Source of the DNA: Desulfobacterales bacterium
GTDB taxonomy: Bacteria > Desulfobacterota > Desulfobulbia > Desulfobulbales > Desulfocapsaceae
DNA: 13,950 nucleotides
Direction: 5' to 3'
NCBI GenBank assembly: GCA_013042695.1
Contig: JABDPQ010000337.1
Span: 1 to 13,950, forward strand
The notes under the pieces are model-generated. The model saw only the letters and a program-made list of their open reading frames with translations, ran no database searches and was not told the origin of the DNA. The position numbers and the translations under genes were made by a program. Shown piece after piece: positions 7,408 to 13,950 of this stretch. Position 1 is the first letter of the stretch. Every line of letters begins with the position of its first letter.

Positions 7408-8894
7408 CGGGCAGCGACCCTCAGGGACAACGCAGAGATATCAAGGGGCAACTGTCTCCACCAGACACCGCAGCTGAAACAAGAGCCGCAAGTCAGAAAC
7501 GGTATGGACTTCTGCTCACTGTGGCGGGTTTTTTAATTCTCGTTATTGGCTCTGCCGCAGTACTTTTTCTGCTGCCAACACAGCAGAGTGATCCCCCTGA
7601 AACATTTCGCTCTGCGCTGCCGCCGGCTGTCCCTTCTGCTGAGCAACAAGCAGCAGCTCCTGCTGAAAACCATGAACGCACTGAGACCATAAAGGCGCAG
7701 GAGGAGATATTATCTTTAAAAATTAAGGCAGAATCAGAAGCAATAACCATGTGGGCCGAGACCGACTATCAAGCAATTCGTACCACCATAACCCGGGCAA
7801 ATGAAGCTCTTGCAGAGGAAAAATACCCTCAGGCAACCGAGCTCTACCAGCAGGCAGCAGGTGATCTGCAGCTCCTGCTCGATGCAAAGCAGGAGATGTA
7901 TCAAGCTGCTATTGAAAACGGACTGCAAGCGCTGTCAGAAGCAAATGGCCAGGAAGCAAAAAGACTCTTCGAACAAGCGCTGGCAATTGACCCTTTGAGC
8001 ACAGAAGCTCAAGTGGGAATTAAACGGGCTGCATCGATAACTGCAGTAGCCGGATTATACCAGGAAGCCCAAGCACTCGAAAAAACCGGTAATTTGACAG
8101 AGGCTGCTGCAAAACTTGAAGATCTCCTCGCTCTTGACAAACGCTACAAGCCTGCAGCAGTGGCGCTGGAAAGAATAGAGGCTGAAATACATAAACAATC
8201 ATTTCAAACAGAAATGAACTCGCTTCTCAAGGCTATCGAGAATAAAGATCTTGCAACAGCCAGACGTTCGTTTGCATCTCTAAAAAACCTGGGGATAAAT
8301 CAGGATCAGATTGATCAGGCAGGGAAATTGCTTGCCGAAGAAGAGGAGTCAGTCTTTATTGCGACTCACCGGCAGATTGCCGATAATCAGCGAGAGGCCG
8401 AGCAATGGCAGCAGGCTCTTGCGACCTATACTACTATCCTGGCCGTTGCTCCTGATGCTTTGTTTGCTGTTAATGGCAGAACCGAAACCACCAAGCGCTC
8501 AGAGCTTGATTCAGCTTTGAGCGATGCGATCAGCAGCCCACATCGTCTGCAGGATGAGAAACAAAGGACTGCTGCGGCGCAATTGCTGGCCTATGCCAAG
8601 CAGGTTAACCCAGTAGGCCCTCGGCTCAAATCTCAAATAGACACGCTTGAGATTTTGATAACGAAGGCTGGAACACCAGTCACCATTATCCTTGAATCTG
8701 ACAATGAAACCGATATTACCATCTACCATGTAGGGAGAATCGGTGCGTTCTTTTCTAAGCAAATCAATCTCAAACCGGGATCTTATACCGTCGTTGGTAG
8801 TAAAATTGGCTACCGTGATGTGAGGAAAACCATTGAAATCGGCCCAGACGAGTCAGCTAATCGGTTTTTTATCAGGTGTGAGGAACCAATTTGA
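7404..8894 (+). CDS. TM-anchored TPR-repeat protein with C-terminal PEGA-like domain
   Basis: A 496-residue protein with a short basic N-tail (QKR at 31-33), a single TM helix (37-57) and a Pro/Ala-rich linker (62-90). A long helical region of TPR-like repeats follows (about 125-415); examples are ALAEEKYPQATELYQQAA and EANGQEAKRLFEQALAIDP. The C-terminal domain (about 425-482) looks like a divergent PEGA beta-fold: LKPGSYTVVGSKIGYRDVRKTIEI. Positive-inside charge places the TPR and PEGA parts in the periplasm. TPR arrays usually act as protein-protein scaffolds and PEGA domains are often envelope-associated, so it is probably a structural partner for the adjacent PEGA/FGE protein. It starts at ATG 7404 inside an ATGA overlap, with only a weak ribosome site, so its translation is likely coupled to the preceding gene. 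Confidence 0.85.
   Translation: MTGSDPQGQRRDIKGQLSPPDTAAETRAASQKRYGLLLTVAGFLILVIGSAAVLFLLPTQQSDPPETFRSALPPAVPSAEQQAAAPAENHERTETIKAQEEILSLKIKAESEAITMWAETDYQAIRTTITRANEALAEEKYPQATELYQQAAGDLQLLLDAKQEMYQAAIENGLQALSEANGQEAKRLFEQALAIDPLSTEAQVGIKRAASITAVAGLYQEAQALEKTGNLTEAAAKLEDLLALDKRYKPAAVALERIEAEIHKQSFQTEMNSLLKAIENKDLATARRSFASLKNLGINQDQIDQAGKLLAEEEESVFIATHRQIADNQREAEQWQQALATYTTILAVAPDALFAVNGRTETTKRSELDSALSDAISSPHRLQDEKQRTAAAQLLAYAKQVNPVGPRLKSQIDTLEILITKAGTPVTIILESDNETDITIYHVGRIGAFFSKQINLKPGSYTVVGSKIGYRDVRKTIEIGPDESANRFFIRCEEPI
8880..8893 (+). promoter_or_regulatory. Ribosome binding site supporting a TTG start in a TTGA overlap
   Basis: GAGGA (8880-8884), a 6-nt spacer and TTG (8891-8893) overlap the TGA stop of the TPR gene. 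This makes the rare start codon credible and indicates translational coupling. The weak codon may lower output of the large FGE protein relative to its neighbours. Confidence 0.65.
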
Positions 8895-11320
8895 AACGAT
8901 TTATTACTGTCAATCAGCTTGATGGCACAGAACAACAGTTTACAGATGCCGACTTGCCATTGACCGTCGGCTCAGGATCCGACAGCCATATCAGAATACC
9001 TGAGTCCGATATAATTGCCGCCTATATTGGTGATGCACAAGGCCACTTGTTCATTCAGGCTGCCCCGCATACCGCCACGTCATTGTTCCATAATGACCGC
9101 CTCCTGACAGAATCTGTCTGGCTTAAATCAAAAGATCAATTGAGCAGTGAGTCTTCTGTGGTTCACTACGAACTCAGCGGTGACCGTATTGTATTTTCTG
9201 TATTTACCTCTTCTTCCAAATCAGCAATACCGACATTGTTACCGCCAGAGGATCCGCCTCCGGGACGAATGGCTGATGATGGATCCAGCGAACAGATTCC
9301 TGTCGAGATAACGGGAGCAACAACTATCTCGAAAGGCAAAAAAATGGCCATTGGGGCTATCTGTCTGAGTTTTCTGCTTCTTGGGTGCGCAGTTCTCTTT
9401 GTACTCTCAGCCCGTCCCCTTGAACTTGAGATAACCCCTGATCCCGATGCTGTTTCGGTCTCAGGTTTCCCTCCTGCAATCAGAATCGGAACTCGATATC
9501 TTGGCCTGCCGGGCAACTATTTTATTACTATCAAGAAAAAGGGTTATGTTACATTTGAACAAGATGTCGCCGTCGATAAAACCTTGAATAATCGTTTCTC
9601 TGTCAATCTCGAGAAACTACCGGGAATCTTGCATCTTTTAGTGACTCCGGCTGATGGGGTAGCGGTCTATTCAGGCGAGGAACTTATCGGCACGACGCCG
9701 CCAAACAAGCTGAAAATTGCCCCAGGGCTGCACCGGCTCACACTTTTCAAAGAGTGGTATCAACCGTTTAAAACTGAAATTACCATAGAAGGAAAAGAGG
9801 AGGTGCAAAACATTGAGACAACCTTACAGCCGGACTGGTCCGACATTACGATTACCTCAGATCCAACAGGGGCAGAGGTAATCATAGATGACGCCACCTT
9901 GGGCAGCACACCTCTGAGTCATAAACTTCTCAGTGGCAATCATGCAATATTGCTCAAAAAAGAATCTTTTTCTGACTCACTTCGAACCATCACGGTAACG
10001 GCAGGTTCAGACGAAACCTATAACTTCAATTTGCAACTGTTACCCGGTAAGCTTTCCCTGGCCAGCACGCCTACGGGTGCAGTGGTCAGCATAGACGAGC
10101 AATACAAAGGGACAACGCCCGTGGATCTCACACTGCCGTCTGCTGTTGAACATGGTATTAAACTATCCTCTCCGGGGTTCACGCCTCTGGAATATCAGCT
10201 CATGCTGTCACCGGGCGAAAAAAAGGAACTGCGGCTCAATCTGGAACAGGAACGCGGTGTTGTTTACCTGACAACGACCCCTGTAAACGCCATAATAACT
10301 ATCAATGGAAAGCGTTACAGCAATGCTCAAGGCAGGCTGACGCTTCCGACTGCACCCCAGAAACTGCTAGTCAGTTCTCCGGGTTACAAGAGTGTCTCTC
10401 GAACGATCATGCCCAAATTCGGCTTTTCTCAGCAGATTTCAATCGACTTGACACCTGATAGTAACATTGCAGCAGCCAGCTCAGAATCGATCCAGCAGAA
10501 GATACCTCTCAAAACTGCCTCAGGCCAGAAACTTCTCTATGTGGAACCATCGCCATTTACCATGGGAGCGCCGCGCCGTGAACCAGGCCGGCGGGCCAAC
10601 GAGCGAGAACGGTTGGTGATCATGAAAAAGCCGTTTTATATTAGTGAGAAACTGGTCACCAATCGTGAGTATCGAAGGTTTAACAGCAAGCATGACTCCG
10701 GTGAATTTGGTGGTCACTCATTAAACGGCGATACACAGCCAGTTGTCACTATCACCTGGAACGATGCAGTTGGTTATCTAAACTGGCTCAGTGAGCAGGA
10801 TAATCTGCAGCCATTCTATCTCAAAAAAGGCGAAACATTCATAGCGGTTTCTCCGCCCACCACTGGTTATCGGCTGCCAACCGAGGCTGAGTGGGCCTTC
10901 AGCGCCCGCCAGGTTGGAAGTCCGAGAACGCAGCGCTATCCATGGAGTGGCGGATTTCCTCCCAGAACCGTGATCGCCAACTTTGCTGATGAGTCAGCAA
11001 GAACCATATTGCCAATGGTGATAAACGGCTACAACGATACCTACCCTGTCACCTCTCCGGTCGGCTCTTTTCCCCCCAACAAAGGGGGGTTTTATGATAT
11101 GAGCGGCAATGCTTCCGAGTGGTGTCACGACTATTACTCGGCCTATACCAGCACGCTTACCAACATTGCCGATCCGCTCGGTCCTTCCAGCGGCTCCCAC
11201 AATGTTATCAGAGGATCAAACTGGAAAGATGGTTCCGTAACTGAGCTGAGACTGAGCTACCGGGCATATCACAAAGAAGCCAGAAACAATGTCGGCTTCA
11301 GGATCGCAAGATATCCATGA
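8891..11320 (+). CDS. FHA-like / TM / PEGA-repeat / FGE-sulfatase-domain protein
   Basis: A large 809-residue modular protein. Residues 1-104 look like a degenerate FHA domain (LPLTVGSGSDSHIRIPESDI, then a strand-rich stretch); the usual Arg-Ser-His phosphothreonine pocket is not obvious. A basic SKGKK precedes one TM helix (153-173). About five PEGA beta-repeats follow (about 178-228, 248-300, 319-372, 387-440, 457-508), the best showing ITSDPTGAEVIIDDATLGSTP. Residues 547-809 form an FGE-sulfatase/SUMF1 domain with GYRLPTEAEWAF, GGFYDMSGNASEWC and NNVGFRIAR. The paired copper-binding cysteines of true formylglycine-generating enzymes are absent: the domain has only Cys745. The fold is therefore likely a binding or structural module, placed in the periplasm. 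The TTG start at 8891 is supported by GAGGA (8880-8884) and a TTGA overlap with the upstream stop. Confidence 0.93.
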   Translation: MKRFITVNQLDGTEQQFTDADLPLTVGSGSDSHIRIPESDIIAAYIGDAQGHLFIQAAPHTATSLFHNDRLLTESVWLKSKDQLSSESSVVHYELSGDRIVFSVFTSSSKSAIPTLLPPEDPPPGRMADDGSSEQIPVEITGATTISKGKKMAIGAICLSFLLLGCAVLFVLSARPLELEITPDPDAVSVSGFPPAIRIGTRYLGLPGNYFITIKKKGYVTFEQDVAVDKTLNNRFSVNLEKLPGILHLLVTPADGVAVYSGEELIGTTPPNKLKIAPGLHRLTLFKEWYQPFKTEITIEGKEEVQNIETTLQPDWSDITITSDPTGAEVIIDDATLGSTPLSHKLLSGNHAILLKKESFSDSLRTITVTAGSDETYNFNLQLLPGKLSLASTPTGAVVSIDEQYKGTTPVDLTLPSAVEHGIKLSSPGFTPLEYQLMLSPGEKKELRLNLEQERGVVYLTTTPVNAIITINGKRYSNAQGRLTLPTAPQKLLVSSPGYKSVSRTIMPKFGFSQQISIDLTPDSNIAAASSESIQQKIPLKTASGQKLLYVEPSPFTMGAPRREPGRRANERERLVIMKKPFYISEKLVTNREYRRFNSKHDSGEFGGHSLNGDTQPVVTITWNDAVGYLNWLSEQDNLQPFYLKKGETFIAVSPPTTGYRLPTEAEWAFSARQVGSPRTQRYPWSGGFPPRTVIANFADESARTILPMVINGYNDTYPVTSPVGSFPPNKGGFYDMSGNASEWCHDYYSAYTSTLTNIADPLGPSSGSHNVIRGSNWKDGSVTELRLSYRAYHKEARNNVGFRIARYP

Positions 11321-11529
11321 TCAGAATGTTGACACTGCTCATACTCCTCATTTTCAGTCCATTATTGTGGGCACAGGATCAACCCGAACCCAAAACCAGT
11401 GATTCTGCTTCTCAAAAAGAGACTCCGAAGAAGCAAGATCAAAGCGAAACAACGATCTGGCCAAAGTCATTCCAGCCGAGTCAGGAGATAGGTGCTGATT
11501 CTCAAATATCCTTTCCAACCGATATCTAA
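11317..11529 (+). CDS. Small secreted protein (70 aa)
   Basis: Unrecognised small protein. The first 19 residues form a clear Sec signal peptide (hydrophobic core LTLLILLIFSPLL, cleavage after LWA), leaving about 51 residues. The first half of the mature part is charged and Lys/Glu/Ser-rich, probably disordered. The end, PSQEIGADSQISFPTDI, looks like a compact motif and may dock to a partner. The ATG at 11317 overlaps the preceding stop (ATGA), and the gene keeps the operon's tight spacing, so I regard it as real despite its size. It lies directly before the proton-channel gene and could be a periplasmic accessory peptide of that complex; this is inference. Confidence 0.7.
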   Translation: MIRMLTLLILLIFSPLLWAQDQPEPKTSDSASQKETPKKQDQSETTIWPKSFQPSQEIGADSQISFPTDI

Positions 11530-12346
11530 AATTGCCATGAACAGACAACAACTCCCTACCGAACTAATCTTTCAGGTATTCACCCTCTTGATCTCTTTCA
11601 TTATCGTTCATGCAACGTACGTCACCATCGTGCGACCGAAGGCTGCCCAATTTATTGCCTTTGAACAACAACTATTGGCAGAAGACCCCAATTATGTCCA
11701 ACAACGAAATTTCTATGTCGTCATCAAAGACTACGAGCAAGAGGCATGTTTTATCCTGATGTTCTGGGCCATTGCCATTCTTGGTTTAAAAGGAACCTCC
11801 GGATACCGGCAGAAACAGCTTCTCAATAATGACATTCTGCAGCTGCCGGCAACGTTGCCAATTGGCCCCGAAGATACTCGCAGCCTTCTTGATCATCTTG
11901 GCAAATTGACGCATCCGACGAACAATTATTTGCTTCCACGGGCCCTTCGCCTCGGCATTCAACGTTTTGGCGTAACCGGCAACATTCAAGACAGCGCAAC
12001 GGCTGTACGGGATCTTTGTGAATCCGAGATGGAAAGGCAGGAATCAGAGCTGTCAATTATCAGATATATCGCCTGGGCCATACCATCTGTTGGCTTTATC
12101 GGTACTGTTCGCGGTATCGGTTCAGCTCTGGGCCAGGCAAATCGAGCTGTTGAAGGAGATATTACCGGAGTTACCCAAAGTCTTGGTGTAGCCTTCAATT
12201 CGACCTTTATCGCTCTTATCATTTCAATAGTACTGATGTTTTTTATCCACCAACTGCAACTGTACCAGGAACGACTTGTACTGGACAGTGAATCGTACTG
12301 TAACGAAAATCTCATCGCTCGTCTGCGAACCAAGCCGCTCCCCTGA
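11492..12346 (+). CDS. MotA/TolQ/ExbB-family proton-channel subunit
   Basis: Inner-membrane protein of 284 residues related to ExbB/TolQ/MotA, which form pentameric stators that use proton flow to move a partner helix. Four TM helices are visible (about 27-47, 85-100, 190-211, 230-253), with a periplasmic loop between the first two and a cytoplasmic loop of about 90 residues before the last two. The family core is clear: AIPSVGFIGTVRGIGSALGQA followed by GDITGVTQSLGVAFNSTFIAL, with Thr205 and Thr238 placed like the polar channel residues of ExbB/TolQ. The GTG at 11492 has a strong AGGAG (11483-11487, 4-nt spacer) and overlaps the previous gene by 38 bp; ATG 11537 (269 residues) has no ribosome site but is an alternative. 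The stop lies 7 bp before the first VWA gene, its probable partner. Confidence 0.9.
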   Translation: MLILKYPFQPISKIAMNRQQLPTELIFQVFTLLISFIIVHATYVTIVRPKAAQFIAFEQQLLAEDPNYVQQRNFYVVIKDYEQEACFILMFWAIAILGLKGTSGYRQKQLLNNDILQLPATLPIGPEDTRSLLDHLGKLTHPTNNYLLPRALRLGIQRFGVTGNIQDSATAVRDLCESEMERQESELSIIRYIAWAIPSVGFIGTVRGIGSALGQANRAVEGDITGVTQSLGVAFNSTFIALIISIVLMFFIHQLQLYQERLVLDSESYCNENLIARLRTKPLP

Positions 12347-12353
12347 GTTGACC

Positions 12354-13448
12354 ATGGCATCATTTTCACGACGCACCACCTCAAGCTTTAGTCTTTCCTT
12401 CCTGGACATCATGTTTTGCGGATTTGGGGCTGTTGTGCTGTTGGTCCTTTTGATAAATTCAAACACCATCACCCTGCGTCAGAATCGTGTCTCTGAGCTC
12501 CGCTCCGAGATGTTGCAAGAAGAGATGGAACGTCGTCTGACGCATCAACACCTGGAACAACAACGTCTGGAAATCACCACTATTCAGCATAGCACCAGGC
12601 TGGTGCAAAATTCCTATGATGCGATTCTCGACGAGATACGGCGAGTCAGACAAGCAACAATTACCGCATCAGAGAAAGAGGAAATTCAGCAAAAGATCGT
12701 TTCCCTGCAGGAAGAGCTTAAAGCTCTTGAAAAGAAATCCCAAGAACTTGCCAAGAAGACGGAGATAGAGCAGCAGGCTGGGAAACAGGTCAGGTCCTTT
12801 ATTGGGAAGGGCAATCGTCAATACCTTACTGGCCTGAAACTTGATGGCAAAAGAGTTCTCATTCTCGTTGATTCTTCTGCATCAATGCTGGATAGAAAAA
12901 TTGTTGATATTATCCGTCGAAAGGTCCTTGACGAACCGAGCCGCCGGGCGGCGCCGAAGTGGCAGAAAGCACTATCCACGGTTGAATGGCTCGTTGCCAA
13001 TCTCCCTCCCACGAGCTCAATACAACTGTTTCATTTCAACACGTCAATGACTCCACTTGCTGAAGAAAAGAGCAGCTGGATTCCGGTTACAGAATTCAGC
13101 CGGATAAATACCATACTGGCTGAGCTTAAAAAGGTGGCACCCCTCGGTGGTACTAATCTAGAGGAGGTATTTCTCAAAGCACGAACGATCATACCTCCGC
13201 CTGACAACATTGTATTGCTTACCGATGGTTTACCAACCCAGGGGAGACGTGGCAAACGGTCCAAAACTATCGATGGTGCAGGTCGTCTCAAACTCTATGA
13301 GCAGGCAATAAAGAGCCTTCCTGCGAAGACCCCGGTCAATACGATTCTATTTCCTATGGAAGGTGATCCACTGGCGCCGTCACTCTTCTGGAAACTGGCC
13401 ATAGACTCGGGTGGTTCTTTCTTCACACCAACCAGGGATTGGCCATGA
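12354..13448 (+). CDS. VWA-domain protein with TolR/ExbD-like N-terminal TM helix (first copy)
   Basis: A 364-residue protein with a short basic N-tail and one TM helix (about 14-36) containing SLSFLD (Asp18) and CGFGAVVLLVLL. A coiled coil follows (about 45-145, Glu/Gln/Leu-rich), then a VWA domain (about 162-364). The metal-ion-dependent adhesion site is complete: D173-S-S-A-S177, Thr267 (GGTN) and Asp291 (TDGLP). Short N-tail, Asp at the entry of a single helix and periplasmic C-terminus match the layout of TolR/ExbD/MotB, the partners of the protein encoded just upstream. I infer that Asp18 may be the protonation site of a motor that carries a VWA domain instead of a peptidoglycan- or TonB-binding domain. 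ATG 12354 is chosen over 12276 because it leaves the short N-tail. It overlaps the next gene by ATGA. Confidence 0.9.
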   Translation: MASFSRRTTSSFSLSFLDIMFCGFGAVVLLVLLINSNTITLRQNRVSELRSEMLQEEMERRLTHQHLEQQRLEITTIQHSTRLVQNSYDAILDEIRRVRQATITASEKEEIQQKIVSLQEELKALEKKSQELAKKTEIEQQAGKQVRSFIGKGNRQYLTGLKLDGKRVLILVDSSASMLDRKIVDIIRRKVLDEPSRRAAPKWQKALSTVEWLVANLPPTSSIQLFHFNTSMTPLAEEKSSWIPVTEFSRINTILAELKKVAPLGGTNLEEVFLKARTIIPPPDNIVLLTDGLPTQGRRGKRSKTIDGAGRLKLYEQAIKSLPAKTPVNTILFPMEGDPLAPSLFWKLAIDSGGSFFTPTRDWP

Positions 13449-13950
13449 AAAAGAAACGCCGTTCCTTTGAAATCTTCAGCCTTTCGTTTCTCGATGTGAT
13501 TTCCTGCGGTTTTGGGGCAATTGTCCTGCTTCTGGTAATCATGAAAATTTCTGAGCCGGCAGTAATCGAAAACACCACCCAGGATATTCAGGCCAAGATA
13601 GAGCAGTATAAAAACGATTCTGAGACGCTTAAAAAGGAATCTGCCATTCTTTTTCAGACCATTGAAAAATTACTCGTAACTAGCGATGATCTTCAGAACC
13701 AATTAACTGAACTGCGGCAGGAGCTCTCCCAGGCGAAAAAGAATAAAGAAGTGGCAACCATAGAACAATCTTCCCATGAGGTTATCATCAAACAGCTCTT
13801 CCGTGCTCGACAGGAACTGACCGAGGAGATGCAGAGGCTCCAGGGAAAAAAATCGCCATCTCGCCCTGATGCTCCGATTGGCGGGGTACCTGTTGACAGT
13901 GAATATATCATTTTTGTCATCGATACGTCCGGCTCAATGCAGCAATTCGC
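13445..13950 (+). CDS. VWA-domain protein with TolR/ExbD-like N-terminal TM helix (second copy, 3' end outside window)
   Basis: The visible 168 residues repeat the plan of the preceding protein: basic N-tail (MKKKRR), TM helix (about 12-33) with SLSFLD (Asp17) and CGFGAIVLLLVI, a long coiled coil (about 45-135), a short Pro/Gly linker, and the start of a VWA domain with the metal-site motif D160-T-S-G-S164. The rest of the domain lies beyond 13950. The two copies agree closely over the TM motif but differ in the coiled coil, which suggests an old duplication and possibly a heteromeric pair. ATG 13445 has AGGGA (13434-13438) at good spacing and overlaps the previous stop. The operon probably continues past the window. 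Confidence 0.9.
   Translation, partial: MKKKRRSFEIFSLSFLDVISCGFGAIVLLLVIMKISEPAVIENTTQDIQAKIEQYKNDSETLKKESAILFQTIEKLLVTSDDLQNQLTELRQELSQAKKNKEVATIEQSSHEVIIKQLFRARQELTEEMQRLQGKKSPSRPDAPIGGVPVDSEYIIFVIDTSGSMQQF

Noticed and set aside
8891..11320. Active formylglycine-generating enzyme (sulfatase activator)
   Set aside because: The paired catalytic cysteines are missing and no sulfatase gene is present in the window.
5273..13950. Type VI secretion or Zorya defence locus
   Set aside because: FHA, FGE and VWA domains occur in T6SS regulation and a MotA/MotB-like pair in Zorya, but no Tss core gene, OmpA-type ZorB, helicase or nuclease is visible. Genes beyond 13950 could change this.
1..13950. 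Mobile elements, CRISPR arrays, tRNA or rRNA genes
   Set aside because: I saw no transposase or integrase frames, regularly spaced repeats, terminal inverted repeats or tRNA-like cloverleaf sequences.

Overview
The window looks like chromosomal DNA of a Gram-negative bacterium of moderate GC, most likely a member of the Desulfobacterota (Desulfobulbales/Desulfuromonadales-like). The clues are a DUF3373-type outer-membrane protein and a CbiK-type anaerobic cobaltochelatase, both frequent in that phylum. This placement is an inference from gene content; there is no rRNA or other phylogenetic marker here.

Left part, leftward strand (1-2264): three genes read right to left, pgeF (peptidoglycan editing factor, 2264-1494), an OmpR/PhoB-type response regulator (1468-788) and a sensor histidine kinase (813 to beyond position 1). 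The regulator and kinase overlap by 26 bp. A perfect 11-bp terminator hairpin (2351-2380) separates them from a DUF3373 porin-like gene (3937-2414), also leftward. A 361-bp AT-rich divergent intergenic region follows. A stand-alone cbiK gene then reads rightward (4299-5075).

Right part (5273-13950): eight rightward genes in one very tight operon, six of whose seven junctions are overlaps (mostly 4-bp ATGA/TTGA) and the other a 7-bp gap. In order they encode: a secreted low-complexity protein; a predicted lipoprotein; a TM-anchored TPR protein with a PEGA-like C-terminus; an 809-aa protein with a degenerate FHA-like N-terminus, one TM helix, about five PEGA repeats and an FGE-sulfatase (SUMF1) domain; a 70-aa secreted peptide; a MotA/TolQ/ExbB-family proton-channel subunit; and two paralogous proteins with a short N-terminal TM helix, coiled coil and von Willebrand factor A (VWA) domain. 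The last runs off the window.

The most interesting signal is in this operon. The TM helix of both VWA proteins carries an SFLD...CGFGA...VLL motif just inside the N-terminus, placed like the Asp-bearing helix of TolR/ExbD/MotB, and both lie directly after a TolQ/ExbB-like gene. I infer a proton-motive-force-driven inner-membrane motor whose TolR/ExbD-like subunits end in metal-binding VWA domains, accompanied by periplasm-facing scaffold proteins (TPR, PEGA, FGE-fold) and a lipoprotein. None of the familiar partners of Tol-Pal, Ton-Exb, flagellar, Zorya or type VI secretion systems is visible. The substrate and purpose of the machine cannot be read from the sequence.
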